From positions 372,001-436,000 of the forward strand of contig NZ_JAHKSH010000003.1 of the NCBI RefSeq assembly GCF_019720895.1: a stretch of 64,000 nt of DNA. The letters are read 5' to 3'. The position numbers were made by a program, and so were the translations under genes. The stretch's first letter is position 1, and each line of letters begins with the position of its first letter. The notes beneath the pieces are model-generated. The model was not told the origin of the DNA. It saw only the letters and a list, made by a program, of their open reading frames with translations, and did no database searches. This DNA is from Microbacterium salitolerans (GTDB taxonomy: Bacteria > Actinomycetota > Actinomycetes > Actinomycetales > Microbacteriaceae). Shown in pieces: positions 7,645 to 14,732 of the stretch.

Positions 7645-7714
7645 GGGATCCTCCCTCGTCGTGTCGAGGATCCCTCGCCGTGGGCGGGTCGCGCATCGGC
7701 CAGGTGGCCGAACC

Positions 7715-8011
7715 TCAGTCGAGGTCGACGACCTCGAACTCGAGCAGGTCGGCGCCGGATGCGACGGGCTTGGATCCGTGGCCCGCGTGGGCGGCCTTCG
7801 CGGAGCCCTCTCGCCATGCCTGGAAGGACGCCTCGTCCGCCCACTGGGTGACGACGAAGTAGCGGTCGTCGCCGGTGACGGGGCGCAGCAGCTGGAAGCC
7901 CTCGAACCCGGGAGAGCTGTCGACGGCGTGCTTGCGGGCGGCGAACCGCTTCTCGAGTTCGGCCCCGGCGCCCTCGGGGACATGGATGGCGTTGATCTTC
8001 ACGACGGACAT
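7715..8011 (-). CDS. haem-degrading monooxygenase, MhuD-like
   Basis: A 98-residue ferredoxin-like ABM-fold protein. Asparagine 7, tryptophan 66 and histidine 75 fall exactly at the numbers of the haem-contacting and catalytic residues of Mycobacterium tuberculosis MhuD, and the R-Y-F-V-V-T-x-W and L-L-E-F-E-V-V strands fit the family. MhuD opens haem to mycobilin and frees iron without releasing carbon monoxide. The residue match is seen directly; the activity is inferred. Being near the siderophore-interacting protein gene fits an iron-acquisition role. Confidence 0.85.
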   Translation of the reverse strand: MSVVKINAIHVPEGAGAELEKRFAARKHAVDSSPGFEGFQLLRPVTGDDRYFVVTQWADEASFQAWREGSAKAAHAGHGSKPVASGADLLEFEVVDLD

Positions 8012-8081
8012 GCCGTCAGCGTATCCCCGCGCGCCGACGCGTGGATCGAGGCGTGTGCCGCGCCCGGCCGTGGATGGTCTC

Positions 8082-8161
8082 GCGCTCCTGAGGAGAAGTG
8101 CGCTCTTGAGGACGGATCCGGCTCGCTGGATCCTCAGCGCGGCACTTCTCCTCAGGAGTGC
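8082..8161. repeat. palindrome family B, copy B3 (best paired)
   Basis: Long inverted repeat with outer arms sharing CTCCTGAGGAGAAGTGC (17 bases perfect, extended by GC with one mismatch) and an inner TGAGGA/TCCTCA pair containing GGATCC on both sides. It encloses the stop codon of the STAND regulator gene (8152-8154) and could end its transcription. Confidence 0.8.
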
Positions 8162-10500
8162 TCACTCAGCGCGGCGCGGATCTCGGCTTCGAGCGGGGCG
8201 GAGGCTTCGCCGAGCACGCGGAGCGCCTCCTCGCGCAGCGCGCGCGAACGGGCTCGATCCTCCTCGAGATGGGCCAGCCCGTGCAGGGCCCGTGCCGGCT
8301 CGATCGTGCCGTCGTTGGGGGCCGTGCGCGCCCGCTCGAAGTGGTCGCGGGCGACGTCGGTCCGTCCCGCGGCGGCGTGCGCCTCGGCGAGGTTGTTGAG
8401 CAGCGTCGCCTCGATGCGCGCGAATCCGATGTCGGCGGCCGTCGCCGCGGCGCGCTCCTGGCTCGCGATCGCGTCGTCGAGGGATCCCTGGGTCACGAGG
8501 GCGAGCCCGATGCCGCTGAGCGCGTGCACGAGCGTGATGCTGTCACCGACCTCCTCTGCGAGATCGGCCGCTCGGCGGGCGGAGTCGAGGGCCTCTGCTG
8601 TGCGTCCGAGGAGCCGCTCGGCGTCGCTCTTGCTGAGGAGCGCGGTCGCCGCGAGGCCGCGATCCCCCGTGCGGACGGCGCCCTCGAGCGTGCGGTCATC
8701 CCACGCGAGCGCCCCTTCGACATCGCCCATGTAGGTCATCGCGACGGCGACGTTGCCCGTGAACGACGGCGCGAGGGCCTCGAGGCCGGCGTCTGCGGCG
8801 ATGCCGAGCGCCTCCCTCATCCGGTCGAGGCCGACGGATGCATCGCCGGCCTGGAAGGCGAGGATCCCGTGGAGGTTCGCGAGCCGGGCCCGCGTCCACG
8901 CGTCGTCGTTCTCACGCGCGAGCTCCTCGATGCGTGCGAGGTCATCGGCATCGCCCGCGCCGTGGACGGCGCGGATCGCGAGCTCGCACCGAGCGCGCGC
9001 CTCGCCGACTGCGTCGCCCGCGTCGATGGACGCGTCGAGCGCGCCCCGCTGGAGGTCGCTCGCCACACGCCGCAGGCCCGCGCGCTGGAGCGTCGTGCCC
9101 AGCGCCTCCGACAGCTCGACGAGCCTCCGACGGTCGTGCGCCCGCAGGGCGAGCTCCGCGGCGCCGAGCAGATCCGTCGCGAGCCACGCGCGCGGATCCT
9201 CGACCGCGGCGGGAGGTCGCCCGAAGCGCCGCGACTCCATGTCGCCCGGGGCGCGCTGCGAGGCCACGCTCCACGCCTCCGCGCAGAAGTGCTCGAGCAG
9301 CCGACGCTCGAGCGCCTGGCGGGTGCCGGGCGGATCCTCGATGAGGGCCCGATCGCGGGCGAAGTCGCGCGTGGCCTCGGGGAGGAGCGTGCGGGAGCCC
9401 GATCGGGTGGCGAGCGACGCGTGCACGAGCTCGTCGACGGCCTCTCCTCCCGCCGCGGCCCGCAGCTGCGTGTCGGACAGCCCGGCACGCGGCCCCGAGG
9501 CGAGCGCCCGCAGGACCGCTCGCGCGACGGGGGTCAAGTCGGTGTAGACCGCGTCGATCGCGGCCCGCACCGCGCCCGTTCCCTGCGCGCGGATTGCGCG
9601 CGCATGCTCGGCGAGGGATCCGCCTGTGCGCAGTCGCGCCGCGATCAGGGTCACGACGAGGGGGAGGCCGCCCGAGAGATCAGCGAGGCGTCGTGCGGCG
9701 GCGGGATCGTCGCGAATCGGCTCGTCGCCGATGACGCGTGCGAGATAGGCGATCGTCTGCGCGGTGGTCCAGAGCGGCACCTCGACGCGCGTCATCCCCG
9801 CGACGTCGAACGTGCGGCGCGACGTGGCGAGCAGCACGATCTCCGCCGGGGTCCGCGCGATCGCGTCGAGCTGCTCGGGCGACGTCGCATCGTCGATGAG
9901 GAGCGCGAGACGCCGGCGTGCCAGCACGTCGGCGAGGCGTTCCGCGGCGCCCGCGGCGTCGTCGGGGAGCGCGAGGCCGAGCGCGTGCGCCGCGGCCTGG
10001 AGCACGCCGTCACTCGTGACGCCGTCTCCCGCGATGCGCAGCGTGACGGCCCCGGCGATCCGGCCGCTCTGCCGCAGGTCGGCGAGGTGGCGGGCCGCGG
10101 CCTGCGACTTGCCGGAGCCGTCCAGGCCCGTGTACAGCGCGCGATCCGAGTCGGCGAGCGCCACGTCGATGCGCGGCTCGACGAGAGGGGGCCAGTCCGT
10201 CGTCGCCGTGACGAGCCCGGAGGATCCGCCGCCTCGCATCGCATCGATGCAGCGCGCCCGCCACGCATCGAGGCGTACGCCGTCGACCCCCAGTGCCTGC
10301 GCGATGCGCACGACGAGGTCGACGTCGATGCGCGAGCGGCCCTCGCGGAAGCAGTCGTACACGGTGACGCGGCCCGGCGTCCGGCGATCCGGATCGCCGC
10401 GGAGGGCGCCGACGCGGCGGGCGATGTCGGCGTACGACGGCGACCCGGCGCCGATGCGCCATTCGCGCAGCTGTCGCGCGATGTCGTCGAGCGTCGTCAT
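8152..10500 (-). CDS. STAND-type regulator: HTH, NB-ARC-like NTPase, TPR
   Basis: A 782-residue protein with three parts. Residues 1-90 form a helix-turn-helix-like region (S-Y-A-D-I-A-R-R-V-G and V-Y-D-C-F-R-x-G-R). Residues 110-330 form a signal-transduction NTPase: P-loop G-L-D-G-S-G-K-S at 125-132, Walker B A-L-L-I-D-D near 199-204, and the NB-ARC mark G-G-L-P-L near 277-281. From about residue 400 to the end, alanine-rich helical pairs resemble tetratricopeptide repeats. Such proteins sense a ligand on the repeats and use ATP to switch DNA binding. No obvious target gene lies beside it, so the regulon is unknown. Confidence 0.8.
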   Translation of the reverse strand: MTTLDDIARQLREWRIGAGSPSYADIARRVGALRGDPDRRTPGRVTVYDCFREGRSRIDVDLVVRIAQALGVDGVRLDAWRARCIDAMRGGGSSGLVTATTDWPPLVEPRIDVALADSDRALYTGLDGSGKSQAAARHLADLRQSGRIAGAVTLRIAGDGVTSDGVLQAAAHALGLALPDDAAGAAERLADVLARRRLALLIDDATSPEQLDAIARTPAEIVLLATSRRTFDVAGMTRVEVPLWTTAQTIAYLARVIGDEPIRDDPAAARRLADLSGGLPLVVTLIAARLRTGGSLAEHARAIRAQGTGAVRAAIDAVYTDLTPVARAVLRALASGPRAGLSDTQLRAAAGGEAVDELVHASLATRSGSRTLLPEATRDFARDRALIEDPPGTRQALERRLLEHFCAEAWSVASQRAPGDMESRRFGRPPAAVEDPRAWLATDLLGAAELALRAHDRRRLVELSEALGTTLQRAGLRRVASDLQRGALDASIDAGDAVGEARARCELAIRAVHGAGDADDLARIEELARENDDAWTRARLANLHGILAFQAGDASVGLDRMREALGIAADAGLEALAPSFTGNVAVAMTYMGDVEGALAWDDRTLEGAVRTGDRGLAATALLSKSDAERLLGRTAEALDSARRAADLAEEVGDSITLVHALSGIGLALVTQGSLDDAIASQERAAATAADIGFARIEATLLNNLAEAHAAAGRTDVARDHFERARTAPNDGTIEPARALHGLAHLEEDRARSRALREEALRVLGEASAPLEAEIRAALSEHS

Positions 10501-10558
10501 GCGTTCCCCTCCGGTGCCCGCATCATAGCCAGGCCGCGAGAACCCCGGAGACGCGGAA

Positions 10559-10585
10559 CGGCCGCACCCCGGCAGGGCGCGGCCG
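10559..10585 (-). terminator. hairpin after the M6 protease gene
   Basis: A 7-base perfect GC stem, CGGCCGC/GCGGCCG, with a 13-base loop lies 17 bases beyond the stop of the minus-strand protease gene. No U-tract is present, as is common in actinobacteria. Confidence 0.5.
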
Positions 10586-10601
10586 CTCGCGGCTCAGAGG
10601 A

Positions 10602-12899
10602 TCAGTCGGCTCGCGTGACCTCGATCGTCATCGTGCCCTTGTTCTTCTGGATGTTCTTGATCTCGATCGACGTGCCCGTGCCGCCCACGATGACCGAGCC
10701 CCACGGGTTCTGCTCGTCGTAGTACGCGTACGGATCCGAGTCGTCGAACACGGCGGATCCCTTCTGGGTCGGGACATCGAGCGCGAGGTCGCCCTCGGGC
10801 GTCTCCTGGTGCAGAGAGATCGCGTCGGACTTCTTCGTGCTGAATGTCGCGTCGAACGCCTGGATGCGGTTGCGGGCGACGGTGCCGTCGGACCACGTGA
10901 GCGCCTGTGCGTTCGCGTCGACCGGCAGCGCGGATCCGCCACCCGGGTGCTGCGACGTGTTGTTGTCGCCGTACAGGTTGCTCACGTACCAGACGAGCAT
11001 GCCGTCCTGGTAGGGGAAGTGCTCGACCCGGTCGGGGTTCGTGAGCCCCCAGCCGAAGTTGTACGCGCCCGTGCGCAGCACCTGGTCGTAGCCGCCGTAC
11101 GTGCGGTTCTCGGCGATGTAGAAGTGACTGAACGGCTGCAGGTAGCCGCCGTCGCTCAGCACCTGGAAGCCGTCGAGCGTCCAGTCGCTGGCGCCGTCAT
11201 CGGTCGTGAGGGCATCGCCCACCGCGATCGCGTCGACCTGGAGGCCCGGGTTCGTCTGAGCCACGTCGGTCCAGTAGCGGAAGCGCACCTGCGCCTGCTC
11301 GCCCGCGACGCTCGAGAGGTCGGCCGTGAGGGCCTCCCAGCCGTCCGTCGCGCCCGTGATGCCGAAGCCCTGGTTCTGCCCCTCAGGATTCGTGGACGTC
11401 GAGTGGTTCGTCTCGACCGGCGTCCAGGAAGATCCGCCGTCCGTCGTCACCTCGAGGTAGGCGTAGTCCCAGTCGACCTCGATGTCGTAGCTGACCTGTG
11501 CGGTCAGCTCGCCGTCTGCGGGCACCGTGAACACCGGGCTCGTCGCCGTGACGTCGAGCTCATCGCCCGCGCCGGAGTACAGGTGCTGCGTGCCCTCGTA
11601 CGGTGCTCCGACCTCGATGAGCGCCTCGCTGTCCGGGAGGCCGACGACGGCCGCCTGGGCTCCGCGGGTGTTCGCGTGGAACGACGGGCCGAGATCGACC
11701 GTGCCGTCCGCTCCGGCCTCGACCGTCTCGTAGTCGAGCCAGCCGAGGAACAGCTTCTCGTCCGGGCCCATGTGGTTCGGCGTCGTTCCGATTGCGCCGT
11801 CGCCGTGGCTCAGCCAGGATCCGGAGCTCATGAGCGTCCAGTAGGCGGTGCCGTTGTCGCCGCCGTTCGTGTCGTAGTAGTCCGGCAGACCGAGGTCGTG
11901 GCCGAACTCGTGTGCGAAGACGCCGAGGCCGCCGTTCTCGGGCTCGGTCGTGTAGTCGCGGATCCACACGTCGCTGTCGCCGATCTCGATGCCGCCGAGC
12001 GGCAGATACTGCGACGGGCCCTCGACGCCGAGGCCGGCCTGGCCGGCGGCCCAGCGGTGCGACCAGATCGCCGACTCGGGAGCGCCGGCCTCCTCGCCCG
12101 GCCCCGCGTGGACCGCCTGGAAGTGGTCGATGTAGCCGTCGGCCTCGTTCGTGATGCCGTCGCCGTCCATGTCGTAGCGGTCCCAGACGTCGTACGTGCC
12201 GAGCTCCGCGACGATCTCGTCCTGCGACTTGCCGGCCGCGATCTGCGCGTCGTACCAGGCATCCGCCGCGTCCTGGACGAATCGCGTCATGTCCTCCTGC
12301 GACTCGGTCTGCCCGTATGAGGCCTGGTTGTTCGCGACCTGCACCCAGTCGGAGACGCCGCCCTCGACCGCGAAGCGGCCCGAGGACATCTCGTCGTAGA
12401 CGTCGGCGAACGACTCTCCCTCGCCGAAGAACATCTCCTCGAAGTGGCCGCGATCGAAGTCGGGCTCCCAGTAGGTCGAGTTGTCGTCTGCGGCCGGCTC
12501 GGGGATCTCGTTGTGCAGCGGGCCGACGGGAGCATCGGGGAAGCGCTCGTCGACGGTGTCGCCGAATTCGACGAGGATCGTGAACAGCTGCGCCGTCTCG
12601 GCCGTGCCGTACTCCACGTACTCGCCCGGCTTCAGCTCGACGGCCTTGCTCTTGTTCTTGCCTTTGCCGCGCTCGATGACGTCGGCGTCACCGGTCGCGA
12701 CCGCCTCCGCGGCCTTCTTCTTCTCGGCCGTCCGGCGCTCCGCGAGCGGATCCGGGCGGTTGTCACTGGGCGTCTCGTCCTGTGCGCCCGGCGACGACGG
12801 CGCCGCAGCGGGTGCCGCGGTCGCGGCGGTCGGGACGAGGAGCGACCCGGCCAGCAGCACCGCTGCCGAACCGAGCGCACACGTTGTGCGAATCTTCAC
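10602..12899 (-). CDS. secreted M6 family metalloprotease (immune inhibitor A-like)
   Basis: A 765-residue exported zinc protease. The GTG at 12899 is chosen because it follows a GGAGG ribosome site and gives a proper signal peptide: V-K-I-R-T-T, hydrophobic core A-V-L-L-A-G-S-L-L, then A-T-A-A cleavage. The active-site motif H-E-F-G-H-D-L-G-L-P-D is at about residues 329-339, and M-S-S-G-S-W-L follows as in the family. The C-terminal half contains a MAM/jelly-roll-like segment. Immune inhibitor A of Bacillus degrades host antimicrobial proteins; here a general secreted protease is as likely. Members of this family are usually 750-800 residues, matching this length. Confidence 0.9.
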   Translation of the reverse strand: MKIRTTCALGSAAVLLAGSLLVPTAATAAPAAAPSSPGAQDETPSDNRPDPLAERRTAEKKKAAEAVATGDADVIERGKGKNKSKAVELKPGEYVEYGTAETAQLFTILVEFGDTVDERFPDAPVGPLHNEIPEPAADDNSTYWEPDFDRGHFEEMFFGEGESFADVYDEMSSGRFAVEGGVSDWVQVANNQASYGQTESQEDMTRFVQDAADAWYDAQIAAGKSQDEIVAELGTYDVWDRYDMDGDGITNEADGYIDHFQAVHAGPGEEAGAPESAIWSHRWAAGQAGLGVEGPSQYLPLGGIEIGDSDVWIRDYTTEPENGGLGVFAHEFGHDLGLPDYYDTNGGDNGTAYWTLMSSGSWLSHGDGAIGTTPNHMGPDEKLFLGWLDYETVEAGADGTVDLGPSFHANTRGAQAAVVGLPDSEALIEVGAPYEGTQHLYSGAGDELDVTATSPVFTVPADGELTAQVSYDIEVDWDYAYLEVTTDGGSSWTPVETNHSTSTNPEGQNQGFGITGATDGWEALTADLSSVAGEQAQVRFRYWTDVAQTNPGLQVDAIAVGDALTTDDGASDWTLDGFQVLSDGGYLQPFSHFYIAENRTYGGYDQVLRTGAYNFGWGLTNPDRVEHFPYQDGMLVWYVSNLYGDNNTSQHPGGGSALPVDANAQALTWSDGTVARNRIQAFDATFSTKKSDAISLHQETPEGDLALDVPTQKGSAVFDDSDPYAYYDEQNPWGSVIVGGTGTSIEIKNIQKNKGTMTIEVTRAD

Positions 12900-13131
12900 T
12901 TTTCCTCCGGAGATAGATGATGGGGCTTGTGGCCCCCTGCGTTGTTCGGCGCCGGACCCAGGAATGTGCATTCAGCGGACGCACGGCGCAACCACATCAC
13001 TTTCACAGATTTCACGTTTCCGTGGGGTGTCGTGCACGGAGTGGCGGGAAATGACGACGGCGGCGGATCCGATCGAGTAGCCGGGACGGGCGCGTCTCAC
13101 GGGCGGCTGCGGGGCCCTGGAGGAACGGGCC

Positions 13132-13758
13132 TCAGAACCTGCGCTGCCCTTTGTCCGCGGCGAACCCGAGCGGGAGGAGGGCGAGGATTCGGTGGCCTTC
13201 GGGGACGAGGCCGTCGGCAGCCTGGGGCATCGCCGCCGAGTCGAAGCCTCCGATGACGGCCGTGCCCAGGCCCGCGTCGGCGGCCCACAGGTGCAGCGTC
13301 TGCGCGATCATGCCCGCTTCGAACCAGGCGAAGCGCTCGCCCTGACCGCGGTCGAGCTCCTCGAAGCCCGCGTCGGCGCGGGCGGGATCAGCCGACAGGG
13401 CGATGATCGCGGGGCAGCGCGCGAGCCACGCGGCGTCGATCGTCGCGTCGGCCAGAGAGCGACGGACATCGCCGGATCGGGTGGGCGCGAGCTCATGCGA
13501 CGCGGCGTCATAGCGATACGCGCCGCGGGTGAGCCCGTCGACCTCGCCGGCGATGATGGTCGTGCCGACGAGATAGCGCGCGCGTGCCGACGCGTGCGGG
13601 CGCGCCTCCGTCCGGCTCGCGGCATGCCGCAGCGCCGCCGCGAGCAGGTCGAGGGGGAGGGGATCCGCGCGGAACGTCTTCGTCGAGCGCCGCGCCGCGA
13701 CGGCGGCGGCGAAGGACGCGGCAGGGCCATCGGGCAGACGGATCCTCGACGCGGTCAC
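13132..13758 (-). CDS. SagB-type nitroreductase-like oxidoreductase
   Basis: A 208-residue flavin reductase-fold protein. The N-terminal R-R-S-T-K-T-F segment near residue 24 matches the FMN phosphate-binding start of nitroreductases, G-M-I-A-Q-T-L-H-L-W-A lies near 148-158, and the C-terminal P-E-G-H-R-I-L-A-L-L-P-L-G-F is typical of SagB-type dehydrogenases. SagB proteins oxidise azolines in peptide natural products, but many stand-alone members have no such context. No YcaO cyclodehydratase or precursor peptide is visible nearby, so a general reductase role is equally possible. Divergent from the PhzF gene. Confidence 0.75.
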   Translation of the reverse strand: MTASRIRLPDGPAASFAAAVAARRSTKTFRADPLPLDLLAAALRHAASRTEARPHASARARYLVGTTIIAGEVDGLTRGAYRYDAASHELAPTRSGDVRRSLADATIDAAWLARCPAIIALSADPARADAGFEELDRGQGERFAWFEAGMIAQTLHLWAADAGLGTAVIGGFDSAAMPQAADGLVPEGHRILALLPLGFAADKGQRRF

Positions 13759-13844
13759 GGAGCCAGGCTACGACGCGGGTGACCCCTCACGACATGTTCC
13801 GACGCGCACGCGAGCGGGCGGGGCACGGCGACTACCGTGGATCC

Positions 13845-14672
13845 ATGCCGCACTCCTTCCGTCAGGTCGATGTCTTCAGCCCCGATCCGCTGCTGGGCAA
13901 CCCCGTCGCCGTCGTCCACGACGCCGACGACCTCGCCGACGAGCAGATGGCGGCGTTCGCTCGATGGACGAATCTCTCCGAGACGACCTTCCTGCTGGCC
14001 CCGACGGATCCGGCGGCCGACTATCGTCTGCGGATCTTCACGCCCGGCGGCGAGCTGCCGTTCGCCGGGCACCCGACGCTCGGATCCGCTCATGCGTGGC
14101 TCGAGGCCGGGGGTGCTCCGCAGCGCGACGCGATCGTGCAGGAGTGCGGTGTCGGCCTCGTGACGCTGCGCCGAACCGGCGGGCTCCTCGCGTTCGCGGC
14201 GCCGGATCTCCTCCGCGCGGGCCCCGTCGACGAGGAGGTCGTGGCGCAGATCGCGCGGGCGCTCGGCGTCGCCCGCGAGGCGCTCGTCGACGCGGCCTGG
14301 TGCGACAACGGCCCCGGCTGGATCGGCGTGCGCGTCGCCGACGCCGACGCCGTGCTCGCGATCGAGCCCGACTACGCCGCCCTGCCCGCCGATGTCGGCG
14401 TCGTCGGCGCCTACCCGGCCGGATCCGACTGCGCGGTCGAGGTGCGCGCGTTCTGCCGCCCCGACATGGGGCTCGGCGAGGATCCGGTCACGGGATCGCT
14501 GAACGCCGCGCTTGCACAGTGGCTCATCGGATCCGCGCTGCCCGACTCGTACGTCGCGAGCCAGGGCACGGCGCTCCAGCGCCGCGGGCGCGTGCACGTC
14601 CAGAAGAAGGCCGACGGCATCTGGGTCGGCGGAGCGACGACGACGACGATCCGGGGGGAGCTCGGGATCTGA
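13845..14672 (+). CDS. PhzF family isomerase
   Basis: A 275-residue protein of the PhzF/diaminopimelate epimerase fold. The F-R-Q-V-D-V-F-S start, the N-L-S-E-T-T-F segment with the conserved acid (glutamate 47), the G-H-P-T-L-G-S motif at 75-81, and the C-terminal E-D-P-V-T-G-S-x-N region are all present. PhzF isomerises dihydro-hydroxyanthranilate in phenazine synthesis, but most members have unknown substrates. No phenazine genes are nearby, so I read this as a housekeeping PhzF-like protein. Confidence 0.85.
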   Translation: MPHSFRQVDVFSPDPLLGNPVAVVHDADDLADEQMAAFARWTNLSETTFLLAPTDPAADYRLRIFTPGGELPFAGHPTLGSAHAWLEAGGAPQRDAIVQECGVGLVTLRRTGGLLAFAAPDLLRAGPVDEEVVAQIARALGVAREALVDAAWCDNGPGWIGVRVADADAVLAIEPDYAALPADVGVVGAYPAGSDCAVEVRAFCRPDMGLGEDPVTGSLNAALAQWLIGSALPDSYVASQGTALQRRGRVHVQKKADGIWVGGATTTTIRGELGI

Positions 14673-14732
14673 ACGCCGGGGCCCTGCCGGCCGGGTCGTC
14701 GGCTCCTCACAGCGATCGACCGCGGGCTCGCG

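Noticed and set aside
8158-10722. An 854-codon open frame opposite the STAND regulator
   Set aside because: Arginine-rich shadow translation; the minus-strand protein carries P-loop, Walker B and NB-ARC motifs.
13132-13758. A thiazole/oxazole-modified peptide cluster around the SagB-like gene
   Set aside because: No YcaO protein, precursor peptide or dedicated transporter is adjacent; the neighbours are PhzF and a protease.
13845-14672. A phenazine biosynthesis locus
   Set aside because: PhzF-like proteins are widespread and none of the other phz genes is nearby.
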